Positions 42,701 to 49,980 of a stretch of DNA of 64,000 nucleotides are shown here, in pieces (position 1 is the first letter of the stretch; every line of letters starts with the position of its first letter). Origin of the DNA: Erythrobacter sp. (GTDB taxonomy: Bacteria; Pseudomonadota; Alphaproteobacteria; Sphingomonadales; Sphingomonadaceae); assembly GCA_019739335.1 (NCBI GenBank), contig CP073261.1:1850001-1914000 (forward strand), read 5' to 3'. The notes beneath the pieces were generated by a model, which saw nothing but the letters and a program-made list of their open reading frames with translations, did no database searches and was not told the origin of the DNA. The position numbers and the translations under genes were made by a program.

Positions 42701-42949
42701 CTCACCAGCGACATCGACCGCGATGCGCAACGCGGCATCGCCTCGATCGCGGCGGCGGCGAACCCGCATTTCCCCAGCGCGCCGGGGCGCACCTCCTACG
42801 CGTCCAACGTCGCCACCTATCGCGGAGAGGTGGGCTTCTCGGCCGGCCTGATGCACCGCTTCGATGGCGATTTCGCGATTACTGCCGGGGTCACCTACGC
42901 TGGCGGCAATTCCACCAGCGTGCGTGCCGGGGTGGCGGGCGAGTTCTGA
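39791..42949 (+). CDS. YadA-like trimeric autotransporter adhesin 1
   Basis: 1052 residues, start ATG after GGAGGA. A signal peptide (cleavage near residue 32, APQEAMA/DD) is followed by DDCLLDTNNDGNADSNVDTD, with Ca-binding-like Asp/Asn loops. Then come about 55 YadA-head-type repeats of roughly 14-15 residues (S/T-x-A-x-G-x-x-A-x-A-x-G) over residues 60-910. A stretch VANVRVSVDYLAAVTDAQFSAL, a short coiled coil and a C-terminal anchor of about 75 residues ending GVAGEF close it. It would form a surface fibre inserted by the BAM pathway. Residues about 735-955 are nearly identical to adhesins 2 and 3. Typical YadA stalks are longer. Confidence 0.85.
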   Translation: MLTTNRTLFAATLLAGTAAVTLLLAPQEAMADDCLLDTNNDGNADSNVDTDLGAESNGFDTRLACGSAAGATGPNSTSIGASSDATGSSASALGSFAQATGSQSTSIGALSEATQQNASALGFSAEATGLRSSSVGAFSVASIDNASAFGFGATASGINSTSIGTSSIASANNSSALGNLAGASGLQSTSIGASSDATGQDSSALGFGAQATGTSSTSLGRGASASAINASALGAFAQASNTSTTSVGTSSLASMNSASALGASAQAAGVNSTSIGAFTVASGLQSTSVGASSDATQQNASALGYLAQATGLQSTSVGAFSGAVTNNASALGFNAVASGTGSTSLGALSDANQQNASALGFQAQATGAESLALGANSGATAIEAVAIGASALASGFSATSVGTSSDATQTEATAVGAFAQSTGVQSTSVGAFSGATASSASAFGVSAQATGAGSTSIGNGAGASGNSSTALGISAQASDFASLAGGFGTAASGNGAIALGGLATTINGSGATHGNIAIGSSSGVIAGMNGGTLTTANGGNSIALGSAAQATGLQAVGIGANSVASLNNAIALGFAAQALGAASLAIGGQSLANQFFAIAIGNNAQATGASTTTIGTGSGASAEFASALGNLALASGVQSTAIGANSDATLQFASAFGESAQATGVAATAIGTSSTASATDATALGGTAQASGIGATALGSLSVANAAGAVALGLKAQSSGIGAIAIGGDGADDLALGAQATGLSAIALGVDAEALAEDATAIGRDTLVTGLRSVALGNAVEVTNNNATAVGASAGATGLSGSAFGALARADAQNATAVGRSTDVTGISGTAVGFTASVAGTRGTAVGAGASASATRGTAVGDSAVADQVQSTAVGYLANTTAANQVMIGGAGSSVAIGDIMASDAVQVGEEQVVTIDSAGTLGVSNVASAASVANVRVSVDYLAAVTDAQFSALQSRVAGVEGSIDTLFDLTSDIDRDAQRGIASIAAAANPHFPSAPGRTSYASNVATYRGEVGFSAGLMHRFDGDFAITAGVTYAGGNSTSVRAGVAGEF

Positions 42950-43162
42950 CCCTTGGCAGGCAGCACCTGCACGGCCCGCGCAACCGCGTTGACGTAAAGC
43001 GGAGGCCGTGATTTACCTCAGGAGTGCAGGCAGGACGCGATCCTGCCCGTAACTTGTTGTGTCATTTTACAATTCATCGGGTCGCACCGCTTTTCATGTC
43101 CCTTGTCGGACAGGCGCGACCTGCGTTCTTCCGGCGGGGACCAATCCTCGGGAGGACTACCT

Positions 43163-45487
43163 ATGCTTACCACCAATCGCACCCTGTTCGCCGCCACCCT
43201 GCTCGCCGGCACTGCCGGAGCCGCACTCATGCTCGCCCCGCAGCAGGCCCGCGCCGATGACTGCCTGCTCGACCGCGACAACGACGGCATAGTCGACGCC
43301 GGGTCCGATAATGACGGCGGGGCCAACTCGGACGATTCCGACACCAATCTCGCCTGCGGCAATGGCGCGACAACAGCCGGCGCGACTCTGGCAACCGCAG
43401 TGGGGACCAATGCATCGGCTACGGCCACCCGCGCAACGGCATTGGGTCGTTTCGCTTCTGCCAACCAGGCTCAGACTGTGGCGATTGGTTACAATTCCGG
43501 TGCGGTCGGCGTGAATTCTGTCGCGGTGGGCGACAGCGCCTTTGCCGATTTCGAAGACAGCACCGCCATTGGCCAGAGCGCGGATGTCGGCGGGATCGGC
43601 GCGGTTGCCGTCGGCGCGGATGCCAATGCGGTCGGCGCAGGCAATATCGCCGTCGGAGCGCAATCTCTTGCTTTCGGAGCGAACAGCGTCGCGATCGGCG
43701 GCGACGGAACCGATGGGGACAACGTGGGCGCTCAGGCGACCGGAAGCGAAAGCACGGCTGTTGGCACCGATGCGATTGCCAGCGGCAGCGAATCCTCCGC
43801 TTTCGGCAACTTCGCGCGGGCACAGAACAGCGAAGCCACCGCCATCGGTGAAAGTACGCAGGCGACCGGAACTAGTTCGACCGCTCTAGGTGCAAACGCG
43901 ATGGCCACGGGCGATGGTTCGATGGCATTGGGAGCAAATTCGAGTGCAAGTGCGATCGAAGCCGTCGCTGTCGGAGTCAGCGCTTTGGCAAGCGGGTTTT
44001 CGGCTACCAGCGTGGGGACGAGTTCCGATGCAACCAGTACAGAGGCGACTGCGATAGGCGCTTTTGCCCAATCCACAGGGGTGCAATCGACCAGTGTCGG
44101 CGCTTTTTCCGGCGCGACTGCCGGGAGTGCTGCCGCATTCGGGGTGAGTGCGCAGGCGACCGGCCAGTTTTCAACGAGCATCGGAACCGGGGCCAGCGCA
44201 AATTCGCTAAGTGCAAGCGCGTTGGGATATGCTGCACAAGCAAACGCGGGTCAGGCAACCAGCATCGGAACAGTATCTCAGGCCTCGTCAACCGGCGCCA
44301 GCGCGCTCGGATACGATGCCCGGGCGACTGGCCTTACCGCAACAAGCATCGGCGCATTTTCCGACGCTTCCATGCACAATGCCACCGCGCTGGGCGGCAC
44401 CGCGCAAGCAACTGGCATCGGGGCAACCTCGCTGGGTTCCATGTCCTTGGCGAACGCCGATGGGGCGACAGCGCTGGGCAATCTAGCGCAGGCGACTGGC
44501 ATTCGCAGCATCGCCATCGGGGTGGACGGGGCGGACGACGATACGGGAGGCCAGTTCGGCGCACAGGCGACTGGTATTTCTGCAATCGCCCTTGGCGTCG
44601 ACGCCGAGGCACTGGCAGAGGACGCCACCGCGATCGGGCGCGATGCGCTCGTTACCGGCCTACGCAGCGTGGCGCTGGGCAATGCGGTGGAAGTGACCAA
44701 CAACAATGCCACAGCCGTTGGCGCCTCTGCCGGAGCGACAGGCCTATCCGGCTCGGCCTTCGGCGCGCTGGCGCGGGCCGATGCGCAGAATGCGACGGCC
44801 GTGGGCCGGTCGACCGATGTCACCGGGATCAGCGGGACGGCGGTGGGCTTCAGTTCGACTGTTTCCGGCACCCGGGGCACCGCCGTGGGTGCGGGAGCCA
44901 GCGCCGCTGCCACCCGCGGCACCGCGGTGGGGGACAGCGCGGTGGCGGACCAGGTCCAGTCGACCGCAGTGGGCTACCTCGCCAATACCACGGCCGCCAA
45001 CCAGGTGATGATCGGCGGGGCAGGCTCCTCGGTCGCCATCGGCGACATCATGGCTTCGGACGCTGTGCAAGTGGGCGAGGAGCAGGTCGTCACCATCGAC
45101 AGCGCCGGAACGCTGGGTGTCTCGAACGTGGCCAGTGCCGCCAGCGTCGCCAATGTCCGGGTCAGCGTCGATTACCTCGCGGCGGTGACCGATGCACAGT
45201 TCTCGGCGCTGGAAGGACGGGTGAGCGACATCAATTTCCGGCTCGACGATCTCGACAGCTCCACCCGCTCCGGCATCGCCACCTCGATGGCGATGGGCGG
45301 GATGATGGTGGTGCCCGACAGCGCCATTTCCGTCAGCCTGAACGCCGCCACCTATCGTGGGCAGCAGGGTTTTGCCGGGGGCATCACCGCGCGGGTGCTG
45401 CCGCGGGTCTATGTTTCGGCGACAGCAGCGGGATCGACAGGCGAAGGCTCGGTAAGCGGGCGCGTCGGGGTTGCCTTCGGGCTATAG
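43163..45487 (+). CDS. YadA-like trimeric autotransporter adhesin 2
   Basis: 774 residues from the ATG at 43163 (a longer frame to 43103 lies in the duplicated leader). The signal peptide MLTTNRTLFAATLLAGTAGA is almost that of adhesin 1. It is followed by DDCLLDRDNDGIVDAGSDND (Ca-loop-like), about 38 head repeats, the conserved cassette from ATAIGRDALVTG to YLAAVTDAQFSAL, and an anchor ending GRVGVAFGL. The middle block EAVAVGVSALASGFSATSVG is also shared with adhesin 1. It lacks adhesin 1's coiled-coil/anchor sequence, so the genes differ at both the 5' repeat region and the extreme 3' end. Confidence 0.85.
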   Translation: MLTTNRTLFAATLLAGTAGAALMLAPQQARADDCLLDRDNDGIVDAGSDNDGGANSDDSDTNLACGNGATTAGATLATAVGTNASATATRATALGRFASANQAQTVAIGYNSGAVGVNSVAVGDSAFADFEDSTAIGQSADVGGIGAVAVGADANAVGAGNIAVGAQSLAFGANSVAIGGDGTDGDNVGAQATGSESTAVGTDAIASGSESSAFGNFARAQNSEATAIGESTQATGTSSTALGANAMATGDGSMALGANSSASAIEAVAVGVSALASGFSATSVGTSSDATSTEATAIGAFAQSTGVQSTSVGAFSGATAGSAAAFGVSAQATGQFSTSIGTGASANSLSASALGYAAQANAGQATSIGTVSQASSTGASALGYDARATGLTATSIGAFSDASMHNATALGGTAQATGIGATSLGSMSLANADGATALGNLAQATGIRSIAIGVDGADDDTGGQFGAQATGISAIALGVDAEALAEDATAIGRDALVTGLRSVALGNAVEVTNNNATAVGASAGATGLSGSAFGALARADAQNATAVGRSTDVTGISGTAVGFSSTVSGTRGTAVGAGASAAATRGTAVGDSAVADQVQSTAVGYLANTTAANQVMIGGAGSSVAIGDIMASDAVQVGEEQVVTIDSAGTLGVSNVASAASVANVRVSVDYLAAVTDAQFSALEGRVSDINFRLDDLDSSTRSGIATSMAMGGMMVVPDSAISVSLNAATYRGQQGFAGGITARVLPRVYVSATAAGSTGEGSVSGRVGVAFGL

Positions 45488-45529
45488 TGCGAATTTCTTC
45501 GCCGTCATTCCAGTAACATAATAAAGTAA

Positions 45530-45559
45530 TTGACTTGAGCAATATTTGAACCACAAAAT
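45530..45559 (+). promoter_or_regulatory. Possible sigma-70 promoter of adhesin 3
   Basis: TTGACT (45530) and CAAAAT (45554) with 18 bases between, in an AT-rich gap upstream of the third adhesin. The -10 element is weak. Confidence 0.3.
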
Positions 45560-45684
45560 CGTCTGTCGGTTTGCGGCGCTCGCCGCCTTTACTTCAGCGA
45601 GTCGAACAGAACATGCGCCATGCACTTGATGGAAATATTTCATCGGTTGCATGGCGCGATTACTTATTTTTTGGGGATTTCAAG

Positions 45685-48381
45685 ATGATCACTAAATTCA
45701 TTCCGCTCCGTTCGCTGCTGCTGGCCGGAGTAGGCGGCCTTGCCTTCGCCGCCACCGCCATCACCCCGCAACAGGCCCGCGCCGACGACTGCCTGCTGGA
45801 CAGCAACAATGACGGCAATGCCGACACCGACGTCGATACCGATCTGGGAGCGGATTCGGGCGGAGTGGACGCGCAACTTGCCTGTGGCGCAGGTGCGCAG
45901 GCGACGGGCGTACAATCGACCAGCGTCGGGGCAGCCTCCGATGCTAGCCAGCAAAATTCCAGCGCATTCGGATTCCAGGCTCAGGCATTGGGTACGGATT
46001 CGACCAGTGTCGGGGCCTTTTCAGAAGCAACCATGCTGAATTCCACTGCGCTGGGAATCAACGCTTTGGCAACGGGCCTGAATTCAACGAGTATCGGGGC
46101 GTTGTCCGATGCGACGCAGGAGCGCTCAACTGCGCTGGGCCACCTTGCTCAAGCAACAGGCTTCGGTGCGACCAGTATCGGCGCCAGTTCCCTTGCCAGC
46201 CAGAATGATGCCGTAGCCATAGGTGATGCCGCGCTGGCGACCGGGGGGGGATCGATTGCCGTGGGAGGCGGCGTTGCAGCAACCACTTTCCATGCCATCG
46301 CGATCGGCACGCAGACGCAGGCAAACGGCGCCGGCGCGGTCAGTCTTGGTGGATTTTCCGCTGCGACGATGAACAATTCCGTGGCGCTGGGTTTCCTCGC
46401 GCAGGCGACCGCAGCAGATACGCTGGCGCTCGGCGCGAACTCCAGTGCCAGCGCTGCCGGGGCCGTCGCCATCGGCGATGGCGCGACGGGGCGGCTTTCC
46501 AGCTATACCGTGGCCACATTGAGCAATAGCTGGGCGCAGACCGCCGCCGGCCAGGACGCCTTGGCTCTCGGGCAGGGAACAACTGCCTTTGGCGCCAATG
46601 CGCGGGCCGCAGGTCAGGCCACGCTGACCAACCCCGGCGATGGCGACGTCTACGTCAGCGAAACGGTCCGCTTTGCAACCGCAGTGGGCACAGGCGCGGG
46701 TGCAGCCGCAGACCGCACGCTCGCGCTCGGCGCTTTCGCCGGTGCCTCGCAGGTCGGCGCGACTGCTGTAGGCTATGGCACTCAGGCCTTTGCCGAAAAC
46801 GCGGTGACCGTAGGACACGGCGCAACCGTTATTGCGAATGAAGGGATCGCCATCGGCCAAGGCAGCCTGGTGCTCGCGCAGGGGTCCATCGCCATCGGCG
46901 GTGACGGGTCCGATGCCGATACCGCCGGGGCACAGGCGACGGGAGAGCGTTCGATAGCTTTGGGAGCCGATGCCTCGTCCGGCGGGAACGGCGGCATCGC
47001 GATCGGTTCGCGCGCCAACGCCAGCACCTTTTCCGCCACCGCCATTGGGATTGGCGCGCGTGGCAATGCTGATCTGGGGATCGCTATCGGCAACGGTACC
47101 GAGGCCGCTTTCGCCGCAACGTCGCTCGGCGCAATCAGCAATGCACTCGGCAATGGCTCGGTCGCGCTGGGTGCATCTGCATCGACCGCGAACGGTGTGG
47201 CACAAACCCACGGCAATATCGCAATCGGCAGTTCGAGCGGCTTTGTCGCTGGCGTTTACGGGGGCGGGACTGCGACTACTGCCAACGGCGGCAATTCGAT
47301 TGCACTGGGCACCGCGACACAGGCGACCGGTGCTTCGGCAGTGGCGCTGGGCAACCTGTCGCTGGCCAGCGGGCTTGGAGCCATGGCCTTCGGAGGGGAC
47401 GGGTCGGACGACGATACGGGGGGCCAGTTCGGCGCACAGGCCACCGGGGCGCAATCCATCGCTTTGGGCGTAGATGCCGAGGCATTGGCAGAGGACGCCA
47501 CCGCGATTGGTCGTGATGCGCTGGTGACGGGCTCGCGCAGTATTGCGCTGGGCAATGCGGTGGAAGTGACCAACAACAATGCCACTGCCGTCGGCGCCTC
47601 TGCCGGGGCCACCGGCCTGTCCGGCTCGGCCTTCGGCGCGCTGGCGCGGGCCGATGCGCAGAATGCGACGGCCGTGGGCCGGTCGACCGATGTCACCGGC
47701 ATCAGCGGCACGGCGGTGGGGTTCTCCTCGACCGTTTCCGGCACCCGCGGCACGGCGGTGGGTGCCGGAGCCAGCGCCTCCGCCACCCGCAGTACGGCAG
47801 TGGGCGACAGCGCGGTGGCGGACCAGGTCCAGTCGACCGCTCTGGGCTACCTCGCCAATACCACTGCCGCCAACCAGGTGATGATCGGCGGGGCAGGCTC
47901 CTCGGTCGCCATCGGCGACATCATGGCGAGCGATGCGGTCCAGGTGGGCGAGGAGCAGGTCGTTACCATCGATAGCGCCGGAACGCTGGGTGTCTCGAAC
48001 GTGGCCAGTGCCGCCAGCGTCGCCAATGTCCGGGTCAGCGTCGATTACCTCGCCGCCGTCACTGATGCGCAATTCAGTGCCCTATCGGGCCGTGTCGGCG
48101 GACTGGAAAGCGGGCTTGTTGCCACCAATTTCCGGCTGGACGAGATGAATGAGCAATTGAGCGGCGGGATTGCGGCGGCAATGGCGATGGGGGCGGCGAA
48201 TATCGTGCCCGGCAGCAACATCTCGGTTTCTCTCCACGCGGCGAACTACGGCGGTGAGCAGGGCTTTGCCGGATCGCTGGCGGGCCGCGTGGGGGAGATG
48301 GTCTACGTCTCGGCGGGTGTCAGCGGCAATACCGGCGGCGACGACTGGGGGGCCCGGGTTGGGGTTGATTTCGGATTCTAA
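45685..48381 (+). CDS. YadA-like trimeric autotransporter adhesin 3
   Basis: 898 residues from the ATG at 45685, after GGGGAT. The leader (MITKFIPLRSLLLAGVGG) differs from the other two, but the mature N-terminus DDCLLDSNNDGNADTDVDTD is again shared. About 45 head repeats follow, interrupted at about residues 270-330 by a non-repeat insert (SYTVATLSNSWAQTAAGQDA) as in head-neck insertions. The conserved 3' cassette and an anchor ending GARVGVDFGF close it. The anchor is closer to adhesin 2 than to adhesin 1. The upstream region is unlike the leaders of adhesins 1 and 2. Confidence 0.85.
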   Translation: MITKFIPLRSLLLAGVGGLAFAATAITPQQARADDCLLDSNNDGNADTDVDTDLGADSGGVDAQLACGAGAQATGVQSTSVGAASDASQQNSSAFGFQAQALGTDSTSVGAFSEATMLNSTALGINALATGLNSTSIGALSDATQERSTALGHLAQATGFGATSIGASSLASQNDAVAIGDAALATGGGSIAVGGGVAATTFHAIAIGTQTQANGAGAVSLGGFSAATMNNSVALGFLAQATAADTLALGANSSASAAGAVAIGDGATGRLSSYTVATLSNSWAQTAAGQDALALGQGTTAFGANARAAGQATLTNPGDGDVYVSETVRFATAVGTGAGAAADRTLALGAFAGASQVGATAVGYGTQAFAENAVTVGHGATVIANEGIAIGQGSLVLAQGSIAIGGDGSDADTAGAQATGERSIALGADASSGGNGGIAIGSRANASTFSATAIGIGARGNADLGIAIGNGTEAAFAATSLGAISNALGNGSVALGASASTANGVAQTHGNIAIGSSSGFVAGVYGGGTATTANGGNSIALGTATQATGASAVALGNLSLASGLGAMAFGGDGSDDDTGGQFGAQATGAQSIALGVDAEALAEDATAIGRDALVTGSRSIALGNAVEVTNNNATAVGASAGATGLSGSAFGALARADAQNATAVGRSTDVTGISGTAVGFSSTVSGTRGTAVGAGASASATRSTAVGDSAVADQVQSTALGYLANTTAANQVMIGGAGSSVAIGDIMASDAVQVGEEQVVTIDSAGTLGVSNVASAASVANVRVSVDYLAAVTDAQFSALSGRVGGLESGLVATNFRLDEMNEQLSGGIAAAMAMGAANIVPGSNISVSLHAANYGGEQGFAGSLAGRVGEMVYVSAGVSGNTGGDDWGARVGVDFGF

Positions 48382-48506
48382 GATTGCACTGTTGGGAAAC
48401 GGACTTCGGGGCGAAGGCTACATGTCCGTTTCCCACCCTCATTCAAGACATAGCGCCACCGCTCTGCATTACCCGAAACCGGACATGGCAGATATCGCCC
48501 GGATTC

Positions 48507-48536
48507 AGACAAAAGCGGCCTTCAGCAAACGACCCC
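48507..48536 (+). repeat. Direct repeat flanking the adhesin array, right copy
   Basis: 30-base match to 39517-39547 with one base missing. Confidence 0.7.
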
Positions 48537-48573
48537 TTGCGGTCGTTGACCATTGGTGATTACAGCGCCGCCG

Positions 48574-49410
48574 ATGACGAAACACAAGCACAGCAACATC
48601 ATCGTCTTTGCACTCCTCGCCTTCTTGTTTTCCTACGGCCTATCGTTCGGTTTCCAGTGGGTCGTGGCAGTTCACCGCTTGCCGATCGCGGACGCGGCTG
48701 CTGACCTTTTGGCAAAGGGGTTGGCGGTTTCCGGCCCGGCGCTGGCGGGACTGACCCTCACCTGGATCGCTCGCAAATCTGTATGGCGCTGGCTAAAGGA
48801 AGATTTGTCCGAAACCCGATTTGCCTTGTGGTGGCTCGGCATTCCCATCTTCACGATGACGATCACATTGTTGGCCTTCAGTCTTGCAGGTGCGAGAGCG
48901 TCTGCCTTTCCCGCGCTGCTGGGCCAACTACCCACTCTGCTTAGCCTTTTTGTCTTTCACGTTCTCGTGGTCGGTCTGCTTGAAGAATTGGGCTGGCGCG
49001 GATGGCTCCTTCGGCGGCTGCTCCTGGTTCGAACCCCTCTGGTCGCGACGCTCATCATCGCTCCTGTCTGGTTCGCCTGGCATTTGCCGAAGCTGCTATC
49101 CGATGGCAGTTTCGCCGCTGCCTTCGCGCTCGGAGCGATAGTGAACTCCACAATACTCACGGCTCTCTGGAGCAGGTTCTCAGGCCGGACGGCTCTGGCT
49201 GCACTCGCTCATGGCAGCTTCAATGCTCCCATCTACTTCATGGCGGATCAGTTCCCCGAGGCGGACGCGGTGTTTGCGTTCAGCATCGTAGTTTCGAGCT
49301 ATGGGCTAGTGGCATTGGCTATCATCGCTTCGAACTGGCGGTGGTGGCTGAGAAGGCCGGCAGGGGAAAAGATCACAAAGACATCGCGAGTAATTGCCGC
49401 CTCGGGTTGA
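48574..49410 (+). CDS. CPBP-family intramembrane glutamic endopeptidase
   Basis: 278 residues from the ATG at 48574 (frame open from a TTG at 48553). About seven membrane segments. The ABI/CAAX-like motifs are EELGWRGWLLRRL (paired Glu, then Arg), FAWHLPK, and HGSFNAPIYF with the final His/Asn. The family includes CAAX-type proteases and bacteriocin-immunity or membrane-signal proteases. It is the last gene of island B. Its role with the adhesins is unknown, although some members process surface or signal peptides. Confidence 0.88.
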   Translation: MTKHKHSNIIVFALLAFLFSYGLSFGFQWVVAVHRLPIADAAADLLAKGLAVSGPALAGLTLTWIARKSVWRWLKEDLSETRFALWWLGIPIFTMTITLLAFSLAGARASAFPALLGQLPTLLSLFVFHVLVVGLLEELGWRGWLLRRLLLVRTPLVATLIIAPVWFAWHLPKLLSDGSFAAAFALGAIVNSTILTALWSRFSGRTALAALAHGSFNAPIYFMADQFPEADAVFAFSIVVSSYGLVALAIIASNWRWWLRRPAGEKITKTSRVIAASG

Positions 49411-49980
49411 GGTCCGCTTTCCACCCCATTGTCGCCATTCGATCCTTCGCCGGAATTCACCAAAAGCGGACCAAGCGCGAAAGTTTGGGGGTATCTTTGG
49501 GGGTATGTTCAAGAATCTTTGAAAAACATTCAACATATTTCAACATGATGGTGGGATTTCGCGGTTCCCTTCACCGCTCCATTTTCCCATTCGCTACCGT
49601 CCGCATTTGACTGGACTCCAGGCAATCGGAACGCTTGGAAGCGCGGCGCGGATGTAGCGTCAATGAACAACTCATTTCTTCCGCTGCCTCTCATGCAAGT
49701 TGCCCATGGCAAGAGAGAGCCGCACGGCAATCCCGACTCTTCGTCAACGCTCTAACGTAGCGTGGCGAGACAAACGCTCGCCGCGTACGCCATGTGGCAG
49801 CGAATTCGATCGGCACCGCTTTTTCCAAGAGTCGCCACAGGCTGATCCTCGCCAATCTTGCAGGAGCCAATCGCACCCAATCGTCGGCTACAGGATTGCT
49901 ATTGCGAATGAGACGCATTAGAGAGCGTGCGAACGACTCGCAGTAGCAAGTTGGAAAAGCGAAAGACTGAGGGATCGAAT
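49411..49980. other. Right end of island B and upstream region of siderophore receptor
   Basis: Holds two GGGGGTAT sites (49487-49494, 49499-49506), the right att copy (49565-49616) and then about 360 bases of core sequence with no convincing gene. The promoter of the iron-uptake operon should lie in 49617-49980. No clear Fur box was recognised. Confidence 0.6.
49565..49616 (+). repeat. att repeat of island B, right copy (tRNA-Gly 3' end remnant)
   Basis: Matches 37219-37271 with one C deleted within the acceptor strand and one C/T change. It keeps the sequence beyond the tRNA, which shows that the crossover segment extends past the gene. Confidence 0.85.

Larger units (their letters stand above)
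37163..49616. mobile_element. Genomic island B, P4-integrase type, at the 3' end of tRNA-Gly
   Basis: The tRNA 3' end plus downstream sequence (37219-37271) is repeated at 49565-49616 with one deleted C and one substitution. The integrase gene starts 213 bases downstream of the tRNA, reading away from it, as usual for P4-type islands. GGGGGTAT repeats lie just inside both ends (four at left, two at right). Cargo: MmeI-like remnant, small HGG protein, three YadA-like adhesins and a CPBP protease. The integrase carries an inactivating-type change (Ser338), so the island is probably fixed. Confidence 0.85.

Noticed and set aside
46126..48072. 648-residue reverse frame antisense to adhesin 3
   Set aside because: Mirrors the repetitive adhesin in the other strand; no start signal, no domain.
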